Source of the DNA: JAHHTP01 sp964587555
GTDB lineage: Bacteria; Bacillota; Clostridia; Oscillospirales; Ruminococcaceae
Assembly: GCA_964587555.1 (NCBI GenBank)
Contig: CAZPLR010000018.1
Span: 1-33,967, forward strand
Reading direction: 5' to 3'
Length of the DNA: 33,967 bases
Of this stretch, positions 25,051-32,842 are shown piece by piece (within the stretch, counting starts at the first letter, position 1; each line of letters starts with the position of its first letter). The notes below the pieces were generated by a model, which searched no databases, was not told the DNA's origin, and was given only the letters and a program-made list of their open reading frames with translations. The translations under genes were made by a program, and so were the position numbers.

Positions 25051-25299
25051 TTATGCTTCTGTGTTCTCTACGACATAGTTGGTGAGCGCGTTGATATCTC
25101 TGAAGTTGGCTTTGTCAACGCCAGTCATGTCAACGCCGAATAATTCATCGATGCCGGCGATGATCTCCAGCGAATCGACCGAGTCAAGACCGATGTCGCC
25201 GCCAAACAGCTCCGCGTCGTACTCCAGCATTTCAACCGGGATCCTTAAGCTTTCGGAGATCATACCTTGGATTTTTTCTGCAACTTCGTTTCTGTTCAT
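25051..25299 (-). CDS. Acyl carrier protein, dedicated type
   Basis: An 82-aa acidic, helical ACP. The phosphopantetheine attachment serine is S40 in GLDSVDSLEI. The motif has DSVDSLE where housekeeping AcpP usually has DSLDTVE, a pattern often met in specialised ACPs. GGAAAGGAAC precedes ATG 25299. It sits between plsC and the double ketosynthase gene, so it is the likely carrier for that enzyme. Phosphopantetheinyl transferase is not encoded here. It may still also serve ordinary fatty-acid synthesis if no second ACP exists in the genome. Confidence 0.92.
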   Translation of the reverse strand: MNRNEVAEKIQGMISESLRIPVEMLEYDAELFGGDIGLDSVDSLEIIAGIDELFGVDMTGVDKANFRDINALTNYVVENTEA

Positions 25300-25340
25300 T
25301 TTCTTAGTTCCTTTCCTTGCATATCAAGATTTGAAAATCA

Positions 25341-26039
25341 TTATGAATGGAGCACTTCCGCAGTCTCCGATTGTGCCGCTGTATCCGGAGCTTCGGCAGG
25401 GTGCTTGATCCCATTGTAAAGCGTTAATACCTTTTCACGCGCAACAACCGCCTGCTCGTTGGCAAAAACGGATTTACGCATCCCCTGCGGGCAGGTTAAG
25501 GTATAAGGGACGCCGATAACAATCCGCGTGTGAGAGCGAAACCAGCGGTAATTGCTGTCAATTGCGCAGGGCGCGACCTTTGCGCCGGTTTTCTCAGCTA
25601 AGATCGCAAAGCCCGGTAAAAACGGGTTTGCCTTTCCCTCTTGCGAGGTTTTGCCCTCCGGGAAGATGAGCAGCGACTGTCCCTGCTTGATGATTTTGCG
25701 TGAGCTTGTAAACCAGCTTGTGTCCATCTCGAACCGGTTGATCGGCATACAGCCGTACCATTTGAGCAGATAGTGAAGCGGTTTTTTGTCAAACCAGTCC
25801 TTTGCGACTAAAATGCGCGGGACGGTAGAGAGATGAGCCTTCTGTTTTTTATGTAGGTTTGCCGCCACAACCGCGCCGTCGTAGAAGCTGCAATGGTTGC
25901 AGATGAAGATCATCGGCTCGTCATTTTTGCGGATCGCCTCTTTATCCAAATAAGATACTTTCGGGGTAAAAAGGACAAACGCGATGAACTTAACGATCGC
26001 TTGGTAGCAGACCGTGACGGCTTGTTTTAGCTTTTTCAT
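25341..26039 (-). CDS. 1-acyl-glycerol-3-phosphate acyltransferase-like (PlsC/LPLAT) protein
   Basis: A 232-aa membrane-associated acyltransferase. The H(X)4D box is NHCSFYDG with H49 and D54, and the glycerophosphate-binding FPEGKTSQEGK begins at 126. One hydrophobic segment near 9-26 could anchor it in the membrane. The family moves acyl chains from ACP or CoA to lysophosphatidate or related acceptors. ATG overlaps the accA stop as ATGA and the ACP gene follows. The position suggests it unloads the chain made by this cluster, as LPLAT proteins are thought to do in aryl-polyene clusters; an ordinary PlsC role is equally possible. Confidence 0.87.
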   Translation of the reverse strand: MKKLKQAVTVCYQAIVKFIAFVLFTPKVSYLDKEAIRKNDEPMIFICNHCSFYDGAVVAANLHKKQKAHLSTVPRILVAKDWFDKKPLHYLLKWYGCMPINRFEMDTSWFTSSRKIIKQGQSLLIFPEGKTSQEGKANPFLPGFAILAEKTGAKVAPCAIDSNYRWFRSHTRIVIGVPYTLTCPQGMRKSVFANEQAVVAREKVLTLYNGIKHPAEAPDTAAQSETAEVLHS

Positions 26040-26851
26040 GAAAGTGTAACCTGACCGACAAGCTGCTCCTTTTCTTTATAAACGCCGATGCGTCTGAAAC
26101 GACCGTAGCGTTTTGCAAGCATCTGTTCAGTCGAAAGAGAGAAAATCTCCTTCAAGTCTGCTTTGATGAGTTTTTTCATTTCTTCGCACATTGCGTCAAA
26201 GTCTTCGAAATTTTCTGTGACGATCCGCTCCGCAACGTGCAGGTTTACCATATCGTTTGCGGTGATGCGCAGGCACGCGGCAGCGTCGGCAACCCTGCCC
26301 GCGTCTTTCCAGAGGATGCTTGCGCAGCCTTCCGGCGTGATGACCGAATAAACGGCGTTTTCCAGCATATACACCCTGTCTGCGACCGCGAGCGCCAAAG
26401 CGCCGCCGGAGCCGCCCTCGCCGGTGACAATTGAAATAACCGGCGTTTTTAAGCCCATCATCTCCATCAGGTTTTCTGCGATTGCCTGACCCTGCCCGCG
26501 CTCTTCGGCTTCAGCGCCCGGATATGCGCCCGGCGTATCGACAAAGCAGATGATCGGACGATGGAATTTTTCCGCCTGCTTCATTAAGCGCAGCGCCTTG
26601 CGGTAGCCCTCTGGACGCGGGCAGCCGAAGTTTTTCTTCATGCGGGCCTTTAAGTCCGCGCCGCGGTCGATTGCGATGAAGGTGACTGGTTTGCCGTCTA
26701 AATATCCAATGCCGGAAACGATTGCTTCGTCCTCGGCAAAACGGCGGTCGCCGCCCAAAAAGACCTTGTCTTCAAAAATACCGTCGATATATGCCGCGCC
26801 AGTCGGACGGCCGTTTTTGCGTGCCGCTTTTAATTTATCGTATGCAGTCAT
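26036..26851 (-). CDS. accA: Acetyl-CoA carboxylase carboxyltransferase subunit alpha
   Basis: A 271-aa crotonase-fold protein that, with AccD, moves the carboxyl group from biotin to acetyl-CoA to make malonyl-CoA. Family lines CPRPEGYRKALRLM, DTPGAYPG, GEGGSGGALALAV and VITPEGCASILWKDA are in the expected order. It is shorter than the 319-aa E. coli subunit but near the usual clostridial length. AAGGGGGAAG precedes the ATG, 15 bases after accD. Biotin carboxylase (accC) and biotin carrier (accB) are not in the window. Confidence 0.95.
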   Translation of the reverse strand: MTAYDKLKAARKNGRPTGAAYIDGIFEDKVFLGGDRRFAEDEAIVSGIGYLDGKPVTFIAIDRGADLKARMKKNFGCPRPEGYRKALRLMKQAEKFHRPIICFVDTPGAYPGAEAEERGQGQAIAENLMEMMGLKTPVISIVTGEGGSGGALALAVADRVYMLENAVYSVITPEGCASILWKDAGRVADAAACLRITANDMVNLHVAERIVTENFEDFDAMCEEMKKLIKADLKEIFSLSTEQMLAKRYGRFRRIGVYKEKEQLVGQVTLS

Positions 26852-26866
26852 GATGTTCTTCCCCCC

Positions 26867-27694
26867 TTATTTCTTGTGGAGCTTTAAGAGGTTTGTCAAG
26901 GTATCGCGCAGCTCCTGGCGCGGGACAATGCAGTCCGCAAAGCCATGTTCGTAGATGAATTCGGCACTTTGGAAGTTGTCCGGCAGCTCGGTCTTGGTGG
27001 TCTGCGCGACAACGCGCCGTCCGGCGAAGCCGACAAGCGCTTTCGGCTCGACTAAAATGATGTCGCCGAGCATCGCAAAGGAGGCGGTGACGCCGCCAGT
27101 GGTCGGATCGGTCAGGACAGTTATGTAAAGCAGTCCCGATTCGCTGTGGATTTTAATGGCGCCGGAGGTCTTAGCCATCTGCATCAGCGAGGTGATACCC
27201 TCCTGCATTCTTGCGCCGCCGGAGGCGGTGAAGCCGACGACCGGAAGCTTTTTCTTGGTGGCATATTCGAAAAGCCTTGTGATCCTTTCGCCGACCACAG
27301 AGCCCATCGACGCCATCATAAAGCGGGAATCCATCACGAAAACGCAGCAAGGATAGCCGCCGATCTTCGCTTTGCCGGTGATCACAGCGTCCTTTTCGCC
27401 GGTCGCTTTTTTGCTTTTTTCCAGCTTTTCGGCATATCCGGGAAAGTCTAAAAAGTCGACGCTGGAAAGCTCGGCGTCAAGCTCGGTAAAAGAACCTTTA
27501 TCGCAGATCAGAGCGATGCGGTCGCGCGGAGCGATGCGCAGATACTTGCCGCATTCCGGGCAGATAAAATCGTTTTCGATCAGAACCTCTTTCCCGAACT
27601 CACCTTTGCAGGAAGGGCAGGTAAGCTGCTGACCCGCTGCAGCTTTTAAAAGCTCCTTTAGGTTGTTTTTCGGTTGCTTTAGCAGAAAGCCCAT
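26867..27694 (-). CDS. accD: Acetyl-CoA carboxylase carboxyltransferase subunit beta
   Basis: A 275-aa subunit with an N-terminal four-cysteine zinc ribbon (C26, C29, C45, C48 in CPSC and CPEC) followed by a crotonase-fold domain with the family lines VVGERITRLFEYA, GFTASGGARMQEG and LTDPTTGGVTASFAMLGD. It forms the carboxyltransferase with AccA. The frame is open to 27844, but family N-termini and GAAAGGA upstream support ATG 27694. It is the first gene of the acyl-chain operon, after a TetR gene and its terminator. The 27695-27840 stretch upstream holds its likely promoter. Confidence 0.95.
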   Translation of the reverse strand: MGFLLKQPKNNLKELLKAAAGQQLTCPSCKGEFGKEVLIENDFICPECGKYLRIAPRDRIALICDKGSFTELDAELSSVDFLDFPGYAEKLEKSKKATGEKDAVITGKAKIGGYPCCVFVMDSRFMMASMGSVVGERITRLFEYATKKKLPVVGFTASGGARMQEGITSLMQMAKTSGAIKIHSESGLLYITVLTDPTTGGVTASFAMLGDIILVEPKALVGFAGRRVVAQTTKTELPDNFQSAEFIYEHGFADCIVPRQELRDTLTNLLKLHKK

Positions 27695-27787
27695 ATTTTT
27701 TTCATCCTTTCGGCGTTTTGGCACGCTTTTTTCTCTTTTGCCGCAGAGCGCTTCACTGTTTTCTCCGCCGCAATTTATGTCAGTTAT

Positions 27788-27814
27788 TTGATAGCTCAAC
27801 ATATTAACATTATA
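27788..27814 (-). promoter_or_regulatory. Likely accD promoter -10 with an adjacent palindrome
   Basis: On minus, consensus TATAAT lies at 27814-27809 but its -35 region (TGGTAA at 17 bases) is poor, suggesting a weak or activator-dependent promoter. Just downstream, TTGATAGCTCAA (27788-27799 on plus) is a near-palindrome with TTGA/TCAA arms, sited where a repressor would block initiation. Its ATTTGAT half resembles FabT-type sites known from streptococci. No FapR-like site was seen. Confidence 0.42.
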
Positions 27815-27840
27815 ACGCCTGCCGCCGAAAATTACCACAT

Positions 27841-27880
27841 ACAAAAACGCCTCGATGTATGAAAACCATACATCGAGGCG
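27841..27880 (-). terminator. Terminator of the tetR gene, ahead of accD
   Basis: CGCCTCGATGTATG (27848-27861) and CATACATCGAGGCG (27867-27880) form a perfect 14-bp stem with a five-base loop. On minus it is followed by TTTTTGT. It separates tetR from accD, so the operon would need its own promoter. A second role as a protein-binding palindrome is not excluded. Confidence 0.85.
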
Positions 27881-27895
27881 AAATTGCGCAAAAAA

Positions 27896-28465
27896 TTATT
27901 CTTCCTGCTGCTCTTCCCCGCGCATCAGCGCCGCTTTAACACTGTCGCCGAGTAAGAAGTTCAGGCGTTTTAAGTTTTTTTCCAGCGGCGTTTTCATTCC
28001 GCTGGTCAGCCACGCGCGCAGCTCTCCCTGCAGCGCATGGGTGTAAAAGTTCAAAAGCAGCGTTTTATCCCGCGCGGAGCAGGGGAGATTTTCGGTCAGG
28101 TGGTCAAAATAGTGGGAGAGGATCGCTTCGATCGCGTTTTCAAAGCACGTTTCTAACTCGTCGCGGCGCCGGGATTTCAGCAGCTGTTCGGCGATGGACT
28201 GATTGTTTAAGGCGAAACGCAGCGCGGTCAAAAGCGCTTCTTCCCATGATTTTCCGTCGTCCTTTCCGTCCATAACCTCTGCGACCTCGTTTTCAATGAT
28301 CTCGCGAAAAACATCGTAGGTGTCTTCATAATAATAATAAAAGGTATTGCGGGTCAGCCCGCATTCCTCGACAATATCCTTAACAGTGATTTTTTCAAAG
28401 GGCTTGCTTTGCAGAAGCCCGCGAAAGGCGGTTTCAATCGCCGCTTTTGTGATCTGCTGCTTCAT
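27896..28465 (-). CDS. TetR/AcrR-family transcriptional regulator
   Basis: A 189-aa repressor-type protein. The N-terminal helix-turn-helix is at about 24-48 (KITVKDIVEECGLTRNTFYYYYEDTYDVF region), with TFYYYYED closely matching the family. The C-terminal ligand domain has the clostridial TetR layout with RLNFLLGDSVKAAL near the end and an acidic tail. GAGGG precedes ATG 28465. It is oriented like the acyl-chain operon directly upstream of accD, so control of those genes, possibly by an acyl-CoA or acyl-ACP ligand, is likely but inferred. Its own promoter carries a palindrome. Confidence 0.9.
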   Translation of the reverse strand: MKQQITKAAIETAFRGLLQSKPFEKITVKDIVEECGLTRNTFYYYYEDTYDVFREIIENEVAEVMDGKDDGKSWEEALLTALRFALNNQSIAEQLLKSRRRDELETCFENAIEAILSHYFDHLTENLPCSARDKTLLLNFYTHALQGELRAWLTSGMKTPLEKNLKRLNFLLGDSVKAALMRGEEQQEE

Positions 28466-28505
28466 GCGCGGTTAACCCTCGCTTTCTATCGTTTCAAAGC
28501 GGCTG

Positions 28506-28565
28506 ATCGTCTGTACGATACGAATACTTTCTTCTATTATAACATAAAATGGGAGGAAAAGTCAA
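28506..28565 (-). promoter_or_regulatory. tetR promoter with possible autoregulatory operator
   Basis: On minus, TTGACT (28565-28560) and TATAAT (28541-28536) are 18 bases apart, with an extended -10 TGT. Downstream, ATCGT (28506-28510) and ACGAT (28515-28519) form a perfect inverted repeat with a four-base centre, a form and place suited to a TetR-family operator. Confidence 0.65.
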
Positions 28566-28615
28566 CTATAGCAGAGGGTTTTTCAGCATTTGAAAATAAA
28601 AGAAGTGTGAATTTA

Positions 28616-28644
28616 TTTACACCGGAGTGCAGATGTGTTATAAT
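28616..28644 (+). promoter_or_regulatory. Sigma-70-type promoter of the M50 protease operon
   Basis: TTTACA (28616-28621), a 17-base spacer and consensus TATAAT (28639-28644), with an extended -10 TGT, precede the protease start by about 90 bases. It diverges from the tetR promoter 50 bases away. Confidence 0.82.
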
Positions 28645-28732
28645 GAATATCACAGCATGACGCGCATACCGCGGCAAAGTGTTCCGGTTTTTCGGCTTTA
28701 TATATGCCTTACAGCGGGAGGGGACGCTTTGT

Positions 28733-29329
28733 ATGTTTGTTTTTTCTTTGGGAAAACGCAGGATAAAAATATCATTCGGATTTTGCATGGCGCTTTTGCT
28801 GCTGTTCTTACTCTCAAAGGAAAAGCTGCTTTCCGGGTTTTTATGCTGTCTGCTGCACGAGTGCGGGCATCTGCTTGTCTGCGCCTTAACGCGGCTGCCG
28901 GTGAAAGAGCTTACGTTTGCGGCGGATGGGCTTTCGCTTTCGCTGGAAAAGCCGCCGCAGCTTCTGCCGCTGGGGAAGGAGCTGCTGCTTCAAAGCGGCG
29001 GGATATTAGCTACTGTGATTGCCGTTCCGCTGTTTTTCACGCTCGGGAAATGCGCGCCGGACTTTACGCTGTATGCGCAGATATGCCTTTGTCTGACGGT
29101 ATTTCATCTGATTCCAGCCAGAGGGCTGGACGGCGGACGGATGTGGAAGCTTGTCGGAGAGCGGTTTATCAAGGCGCAGGATTTGACGCTTTGGGAATGG
29201 CTGGGGCAGGGGATCGCGTTTGCGATTTTTGTGACCGCCGCGATTTTAGCGCTCTCGCTGCATGAAACGATGTTCGCGCTTTCGATGGGGCTTTGCTGCG
29301 TCTGCTTTGTGGTGTTTGGCAAAGGATAA
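28733..29329 (+). CDS. M50 (site-2) membrane metallopeptidase, SpoIVFB-like
   Basis: A 198-aa intramembrane zinc protease. HECGH (H42, E43, H46) is the zinc/catalytic motif in the first helices, and RGLDGGR with D133 supplies the third ligand. About five membrane segments are visible, matching the small SpoIVFB/S2P core without a PDZ domain. ATG 28733 has GGGAGGGGA before it; an upstream ATG in frame at 28679 has none. In clostridia SpoIVFB-like genes usually precede the TIGR03960/TIGR03936 radical-SAM pair, as here. A role in processing pro-sigma-K or another membrane-bound substrate is likely from context but not shown; a SpoIVFA partner is not seen. Confidence 0.87.
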   Translation: MFVFSLGKRRIKISFGFCMALLLLFLLSKEKLLSGFLCCLLHECGHLLVCALTRLPVKELTFAADGLSLSLEKPPQLLPLGKELLLQSGGILATVIAVPLFFTLGKCAPDFTLYAQICLCLTVFHLIPARGLDGGRMWKLVGERFIKAQDLTLWEWLGQGIAFAIFVTAAILALSLHETMFALSMGLCCVCFVVFGKG

Positions 29330-29393
29330 GCGGCAAAGGAGCCTTTGCGTTATTTCAATCTAGATCATAGCAATATAAAAGGAAGGAAAAATA

Positions 29394-31277
29394 ATGGAAA
29401 GAAAGGAAACAAACGAAACGCTGCGCCAGAAGCTGGACAGATTGCTGCTTTCGGTGCAGAAGCCTGCCGCCTATATCGGTGGGGAATTGAACAGCGTGAT
29501 TAAGGATGCGTCGCAGGTGGACATTCGCTTTGCGTTCTGCTTCCCGGATACCTACGAGATCGGTATGTCCCATCTGGGTATGAAAATTCTTTACACGCTG
29601 CTCAATAAGCGGGAAGATACTTGGTGCGAGCGCGTTTTTGCGCCGTGGATCGATTTCGAGGAGGTCATGCGGGAAAACGATATCCCGCTTTATGCGCTGG
29701 AAAGCCTTGACCCGCTTTCGATGTTTGATGTGATCGGCTTTACGCTGCAATACGAGCTTTCGTTCACCAATGTGCTGAATATGCTGGACTTGGCGGGGAT
29801 TCCGCTTTTGTCTAAGGAGCGGACAAGCCTCACGCCGTTGATTGTCGCGGGCGGTCCATGCGCCTGCAACCCGGAGCCGATCTCCGATTTTATTGACCTG
29901 TTTATGCTCGGTGAGGGCGAGGAGGTCATGAATGAGCTGATGGATCTGTTCAAGGAGTGCAAGCTTGCGGGAGCCTCTAAGGAGGAATTTCTATTCCGCG
30001 CGTCCCATTTAGAAGGAGTCTATGTCCCGTCGCTTTACGACGTTTCCTACAACGAAGACGGAACGGTGCGGGCAATCACGCCGCAGGAGGGCGTTCCGGC
30101 GGTGGTCCGCAAACGGATTATCGCGGATTTTGACAAGGTGCTTTATCCGGACAACTTTGTTGTCCCGTATGTTGGGACGGTGCATGACCGCGCGGTTTTG
30201 GAAATCATGCGCGGATGTATCCGCGGCTGCCGGTTCTGTCAGGCGGGATATATCTATCGTCCGCTGCGGGAAAAGAGCAGCGACACGCTCTGCCGTCAGG
30301 GGAAGTCGCTTTGCGATTCGACCGGGTATGAGGAGCTGTCGCTTTCCAGCTTATCGACCAGTGACTATTCCCAGATCGAAACGCTGTTAAACGATATGCT
30401 CGACTACTCGAAGGAAGAGAAGGTCAGCTTTTCCATGCCGAGTATGCGGATTGATAATTTTTCTGAGGAGCTTTTGGAAAAAATATCGGCGGTGCGCAAA
30501 AGCGGGCTGACCTTTGCGCCGGAGGCGGGAACGCAGCGGATGCGGGACGTCATCAACAAAAACGTTACGGAGGAGGATATCTTCAAAAGCTGTCTGCTCG
30601 CTTTTGCCGGAGGATACAGTTCAGTCAAGCTGTACTTTATGTTAGGGCTTCCAACCGAAACGCTTGACGACATCGAGGGGATCAATATTCTGGCGCAGAA
30701 GATCGCCGACGCATATTATAAGATGCCGAATCATTCAAAAAAGGCGGTTAATGTGACCGTTTCAGTTTCGACCTTTGTACCGAAGCCGCACACGCCGTTT
30801 CAGTGGGAGGCGCAGGACACCTTGGAGCAGATTAAGGAGAAGCAGGCGCATTTGGTTCATACCTGCCGCAGCAAGCGGGTCAATATCAAATATCATTTCA
30901 GCTATACCTCGGTGCTGGAGGGAGTCTTTGCACGCGGCGACCGCAGGCTCGGAAAGGTGATGCTAAAAGCATTCCGCAAAGGCTGCCGGTTTGATAGCTG
31001 GGATGAATGCTTCCATTTTGACCGTTGGATGGAGGCGATGGAGGAATGCGGCTTAGACCCGCATTTCTATGCGAACCGCGTGCGCTCCTTGGACGAGGTT
31101 TTGCCGTGGCAGCATATCGACTACGGCGTTTCGCAGGCATTTTTCAAGCGGGAACGCCAGAAGGCATACCATGCGGTCACGACTGCGAACTGTCGGGAAA
31201 AGTGTGCCGGATGCGGTGTGAATATGTTGATGGGAGGAGGGAAATGCGTTGTCGTTTCCAATTCGGATCTATTATGA
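29394..31277 (+). CDS. TIGR03960-family B12-binding-domain radical SAM protein
   Basis: A 627-aa protein with an N-terminal B12-binding-like domain (about 40-200) and a radical SAM core with CxxxCxxC as C275, C279 and C282 in RGCIRGCRFCQAG. FAPEAGTQRMRDVINK (about 386-401) and the C-terminal cysteine group CREKCAGCG complete the family pattern. It has AAGGAAGG upstream of ATG 29394, 64 bases after the protease gene. The family is widespread in Firmicutes near rng, rplU and rpmA and is not well characterised; modification of RNA or ribosome has been suggested by context only. The downstream TIGR03936 gene overlaps it. Confidence 0.93.
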   Translation: MERKETNETLRQKLDRLLLSVQKPAAYIGGELNSVIKDASQVDIRFAFCFPDTYEIGMSHLGMKILYTLLNKREDTWCERVFAPWIDFEEVMRENDIPLYALESLDPLSMFDVIGFTLQYELSFTNVLNMLDLAGIPLLSKERTSLTPLIVAGGPCACNPEPISDFIDLFMLGEGEEVMNELMDLFKECKLAGASKEEFLFRASHLEGVYVPSLYDVSYNEDGTVRAITPQEGVPAVVRKRIIADFDKVLYPDNFVVPYVGTVHDRAVLEIMRGCIRGCRFCQAGYIYRPLREKSSDTLCRQGKSLCDSTGYEELSLSSLSTSDYSQIETLLNDMLDYSKEEKVSFSMPSMRIDNFSEELLEKISAVRKSGLTFAPEAGTQRMRDVINKNVTEEDIFKSCLLAFAGGYSSVKLYFMLGLPTETLDDIEGINILAQKIADAYYKMPNHSKKAVNVTVSVSTFVPKPHTPFQWEAQDTLEQIKEKQAHLVHTCRSKRVNIKYHFSYTSVLEGVFARGDRRLGKVMLKAFRKGCRFDSWDECFHFDRWMEAMEECGLDPHFYANRVRSLDEVLPWQHIDYGVSQAFFKRERQKAYHAVTTANCREKCAGCGVNMLMGGGKCVVVSNSDLL

Positions 31278-31923
31278 AAAAACAGGGCGGGCAAAATACA
31301 TCTCCCATTTGGATATGGAGCGGTGTATGCAGCGCGCGTTCAAACGCTGCCGCCTGCCGGTTTGGTACACCGAGGGCTTCAATAAGCGGATGTACCTTTC
31401 ATTTACCGTGCCGCTTTCGCTCGGCTTTGAAAGCCGGTATGAGGTACTGGAATGCAAGTTAGAAGAAGACCTTTCCGAAAACGAGGTCATCTCCCGCGTC
31501 AACGCGGTCATGCCGGAAGGAATCAAGGTCTATGCGGTCAAGCCGGTTTGTCACAAGCCTGCCGCAATCGCTTCGGTATCCTATGACGTAACGCTGCGCT
31601 TCGACGCGCGAAAACAGGCGGAAAAGCGGATGGAGGAATATGCCGCCTTTTTGCAGCAGGAGCATATCTTCATCGAAAAGAAGAACAAAAAGGGCGTTGT
31701 TTCCGAGCTTGACCTAAAGCCGCTGATGCAGCTTGACGCAATCCAGTCGCAGGAGGATGGATTCCTTTACGGCGGGAAGTATGCTTACGGGCAAAGCGGA
31801 ACGGTCAACCCGTTGATGCCGGTCAAGGCGTTCGCCGCGCAGCACGGGCTTTCAGATAAGGACTATGCCGCGTCGGTGGTTCGCACTGGTATTTTTTTAG
31901 CGGATGGAGCGTTGTTCACGTGA
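31249..31923 (+). CDS. TIGR03936-family radical SAM-associated protein (DUF2344)
   Basis: A 224-aa partner of the preceding radical SAM protein. IRIYYEKTGRAKYISHLDMERCMQRAFKR (residues 5-33) contains the family's HLD-M line, followed by LPVWYTEGFNKR and LSLGFESRYE, all typical. It starts at TTG 31249, with GGGAGGAGGG seven to eight bases upstream, and overlaps the radical SAM gene by 29 bases. An ATG at 31244 lies in another frame. Its stop overlaps the kinase GTG by four bases. Function is unknown; it works with its neighbour. Confidence 0.9.
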   Translation: MSFPIRIYYEKTGRAKYISHLDMERCMQRAFKRCRLPVWYTEGFNKRMYLSFTVPLSLGFESRYEVLECKLEEDLSENEVISRVNAVMPEGIKVYAVKPVCHKPAAIASVSYDVTLRFDARKQAEKRMEEYAAFLQQEHIFIEKKNKKGVVSELDLKPLMQLDAIQSQEDGFLYGGKYAYGQSGTVNPLMPVKAFAAQHGLSDKDYAASVVRTGIFLADGALFT

Positions 31924-32840
31924 TCTATACCTTAACCTTAAATCCGGCGTTGGATTATGTGGTGTTTGTCGATGAGTTTACGCCCGGCGTGTTAAACCGC
32001 GCAAGCGGTGAAAGCGTGCAGTTCGGCGGCAAGGGGGTCAACGTTTCGCTGCTGCTGAAGGAGCTTGGCGTTTCCTCGACGGCGCTGGGGATGATCGCAG
32101 GCTTTACCGGAGAAGCGCTTGCAGGCTATTTGACGGAAAAGGGAATCAAGGAGGATTTTATCCGGTTGAAGGCGGGGCTTACCCGCATCAACATCAAGCT
32201 GAAATCCGGTGAGGAAACCGAGATAAACGGCAGCGGCCCGATTATTGACGAAGCGGCGCAGGAAGTGCTTTTTCATAAGCTTGGCGCGCTGCAAAAGGGA
32301 GATACGCTGGTGCTTGCCGGAAGCGTGCCGCCAAGCCTTCCATCGGGCTTTTATGGACAGATTCTGTCTTTGTTGGCTGAAAAAGAGGTGTGCGCTGTGG
32401 TGGATACCTCTGGAGACGCGCTGCGAAAAGTGATCGTCCATCGCCCGTTTCTGCTTAAGCCAAACCACCATGAACTGGGGGAGCTGTTTGGAAAAAGGCT
32501 TTCCTCTATAGATGAGATTATCGTCTATGGAGATAGGCTGCGCGGATTAGGCGTGAAGAATGTGCTTGTTTCGATGGCGGAAAACGGCGCCTTGCTTTTT
32601 GCCGCAGACGGCGGCGTTTACCGGGTAAGCGCGCCGCGCGGGAAAGCGGTCAATTCAGTTGGCGCAGGGGATTCGATGCTTGCGGGCTTTTTGGCAGGAT
32701 TGGACGGCGGCTATGCCCATGCGCTGCGGCTTGGCGCCGCGGCGGGAAGCGCGACGGCGTTTTCAGACGGGCTTGCGGATCGCGCGCATATCATGGCGCT
32801 TTATGAGAAAATTGCGGTCACATGGCAAAAGAGGAATTAA
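31920..32840 (+). CDS. fruK: PfkB-family sugar-phosphate kinase, 1-phosphofructokinase type
   Basis: A 306-aa ribokinase-fold kinase. TLTLNPALDYVVFVD (3-17), GGKGVNVSLLLKELG (36-50) and the catalytic base D251 in SVGAGDSMLAGF match 1-phosphofructokinase/tagatose-6-phosphate kinase enzymes. FruK is most likely, forming fructose 1,6-bisphosphate; tagatose-6-phosphate kinase is the alternative. It starts at GTG 31920 inside the TIGR03936 stop codon (GTGA) and is followed directly by a PTS IIC gene, so phosphorylated sugar made by a PTS would be its substrate. Confidence 0.86.
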   Translation: MIYTLTLNPALDYVVFVDEFTPGVLNRASGESVQFGGKGVNVSLLLKELGVSSTALGMIAGFTGEALAGYLTEKGIKEDFIRLKAGLTRINIKLKSGEETEINGSGPIIDEAAQEVLFHKLGALQKGDTLVLAGSVPPSLPSGFYGQILSLLAEKEVCAVVDTSGDALRKVIVHRPFLLKPNHHELGELFGKRLSSIDEIIVYGDRLRGLGVKNVLVSMAENGALLFAADGGVYRVSAPRGKAVNSVGAGDSMLAGFLAGLDGGYAHALRLGAAAGSATAFSDGLADRAHIMALYEKIAVTWQKRN

Positions 32841-32842
32841 GA

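Noticed and set aside
27848..27880. The 14-bp palindrome between tetR and accD as the TetR operator.
   Set aside because: It sits upstream of the accD -10, is followed by a T-run and is better explained as the tetR terminator; a double role is not excluded.
28679..28732. Longer N-terminus for the M50 protease from ATG 28679.
   Set aside because: No ribosome-binding site; ATG 28733 has a strong GGGAGGGGA and puts the HECGH motif at the usual place.
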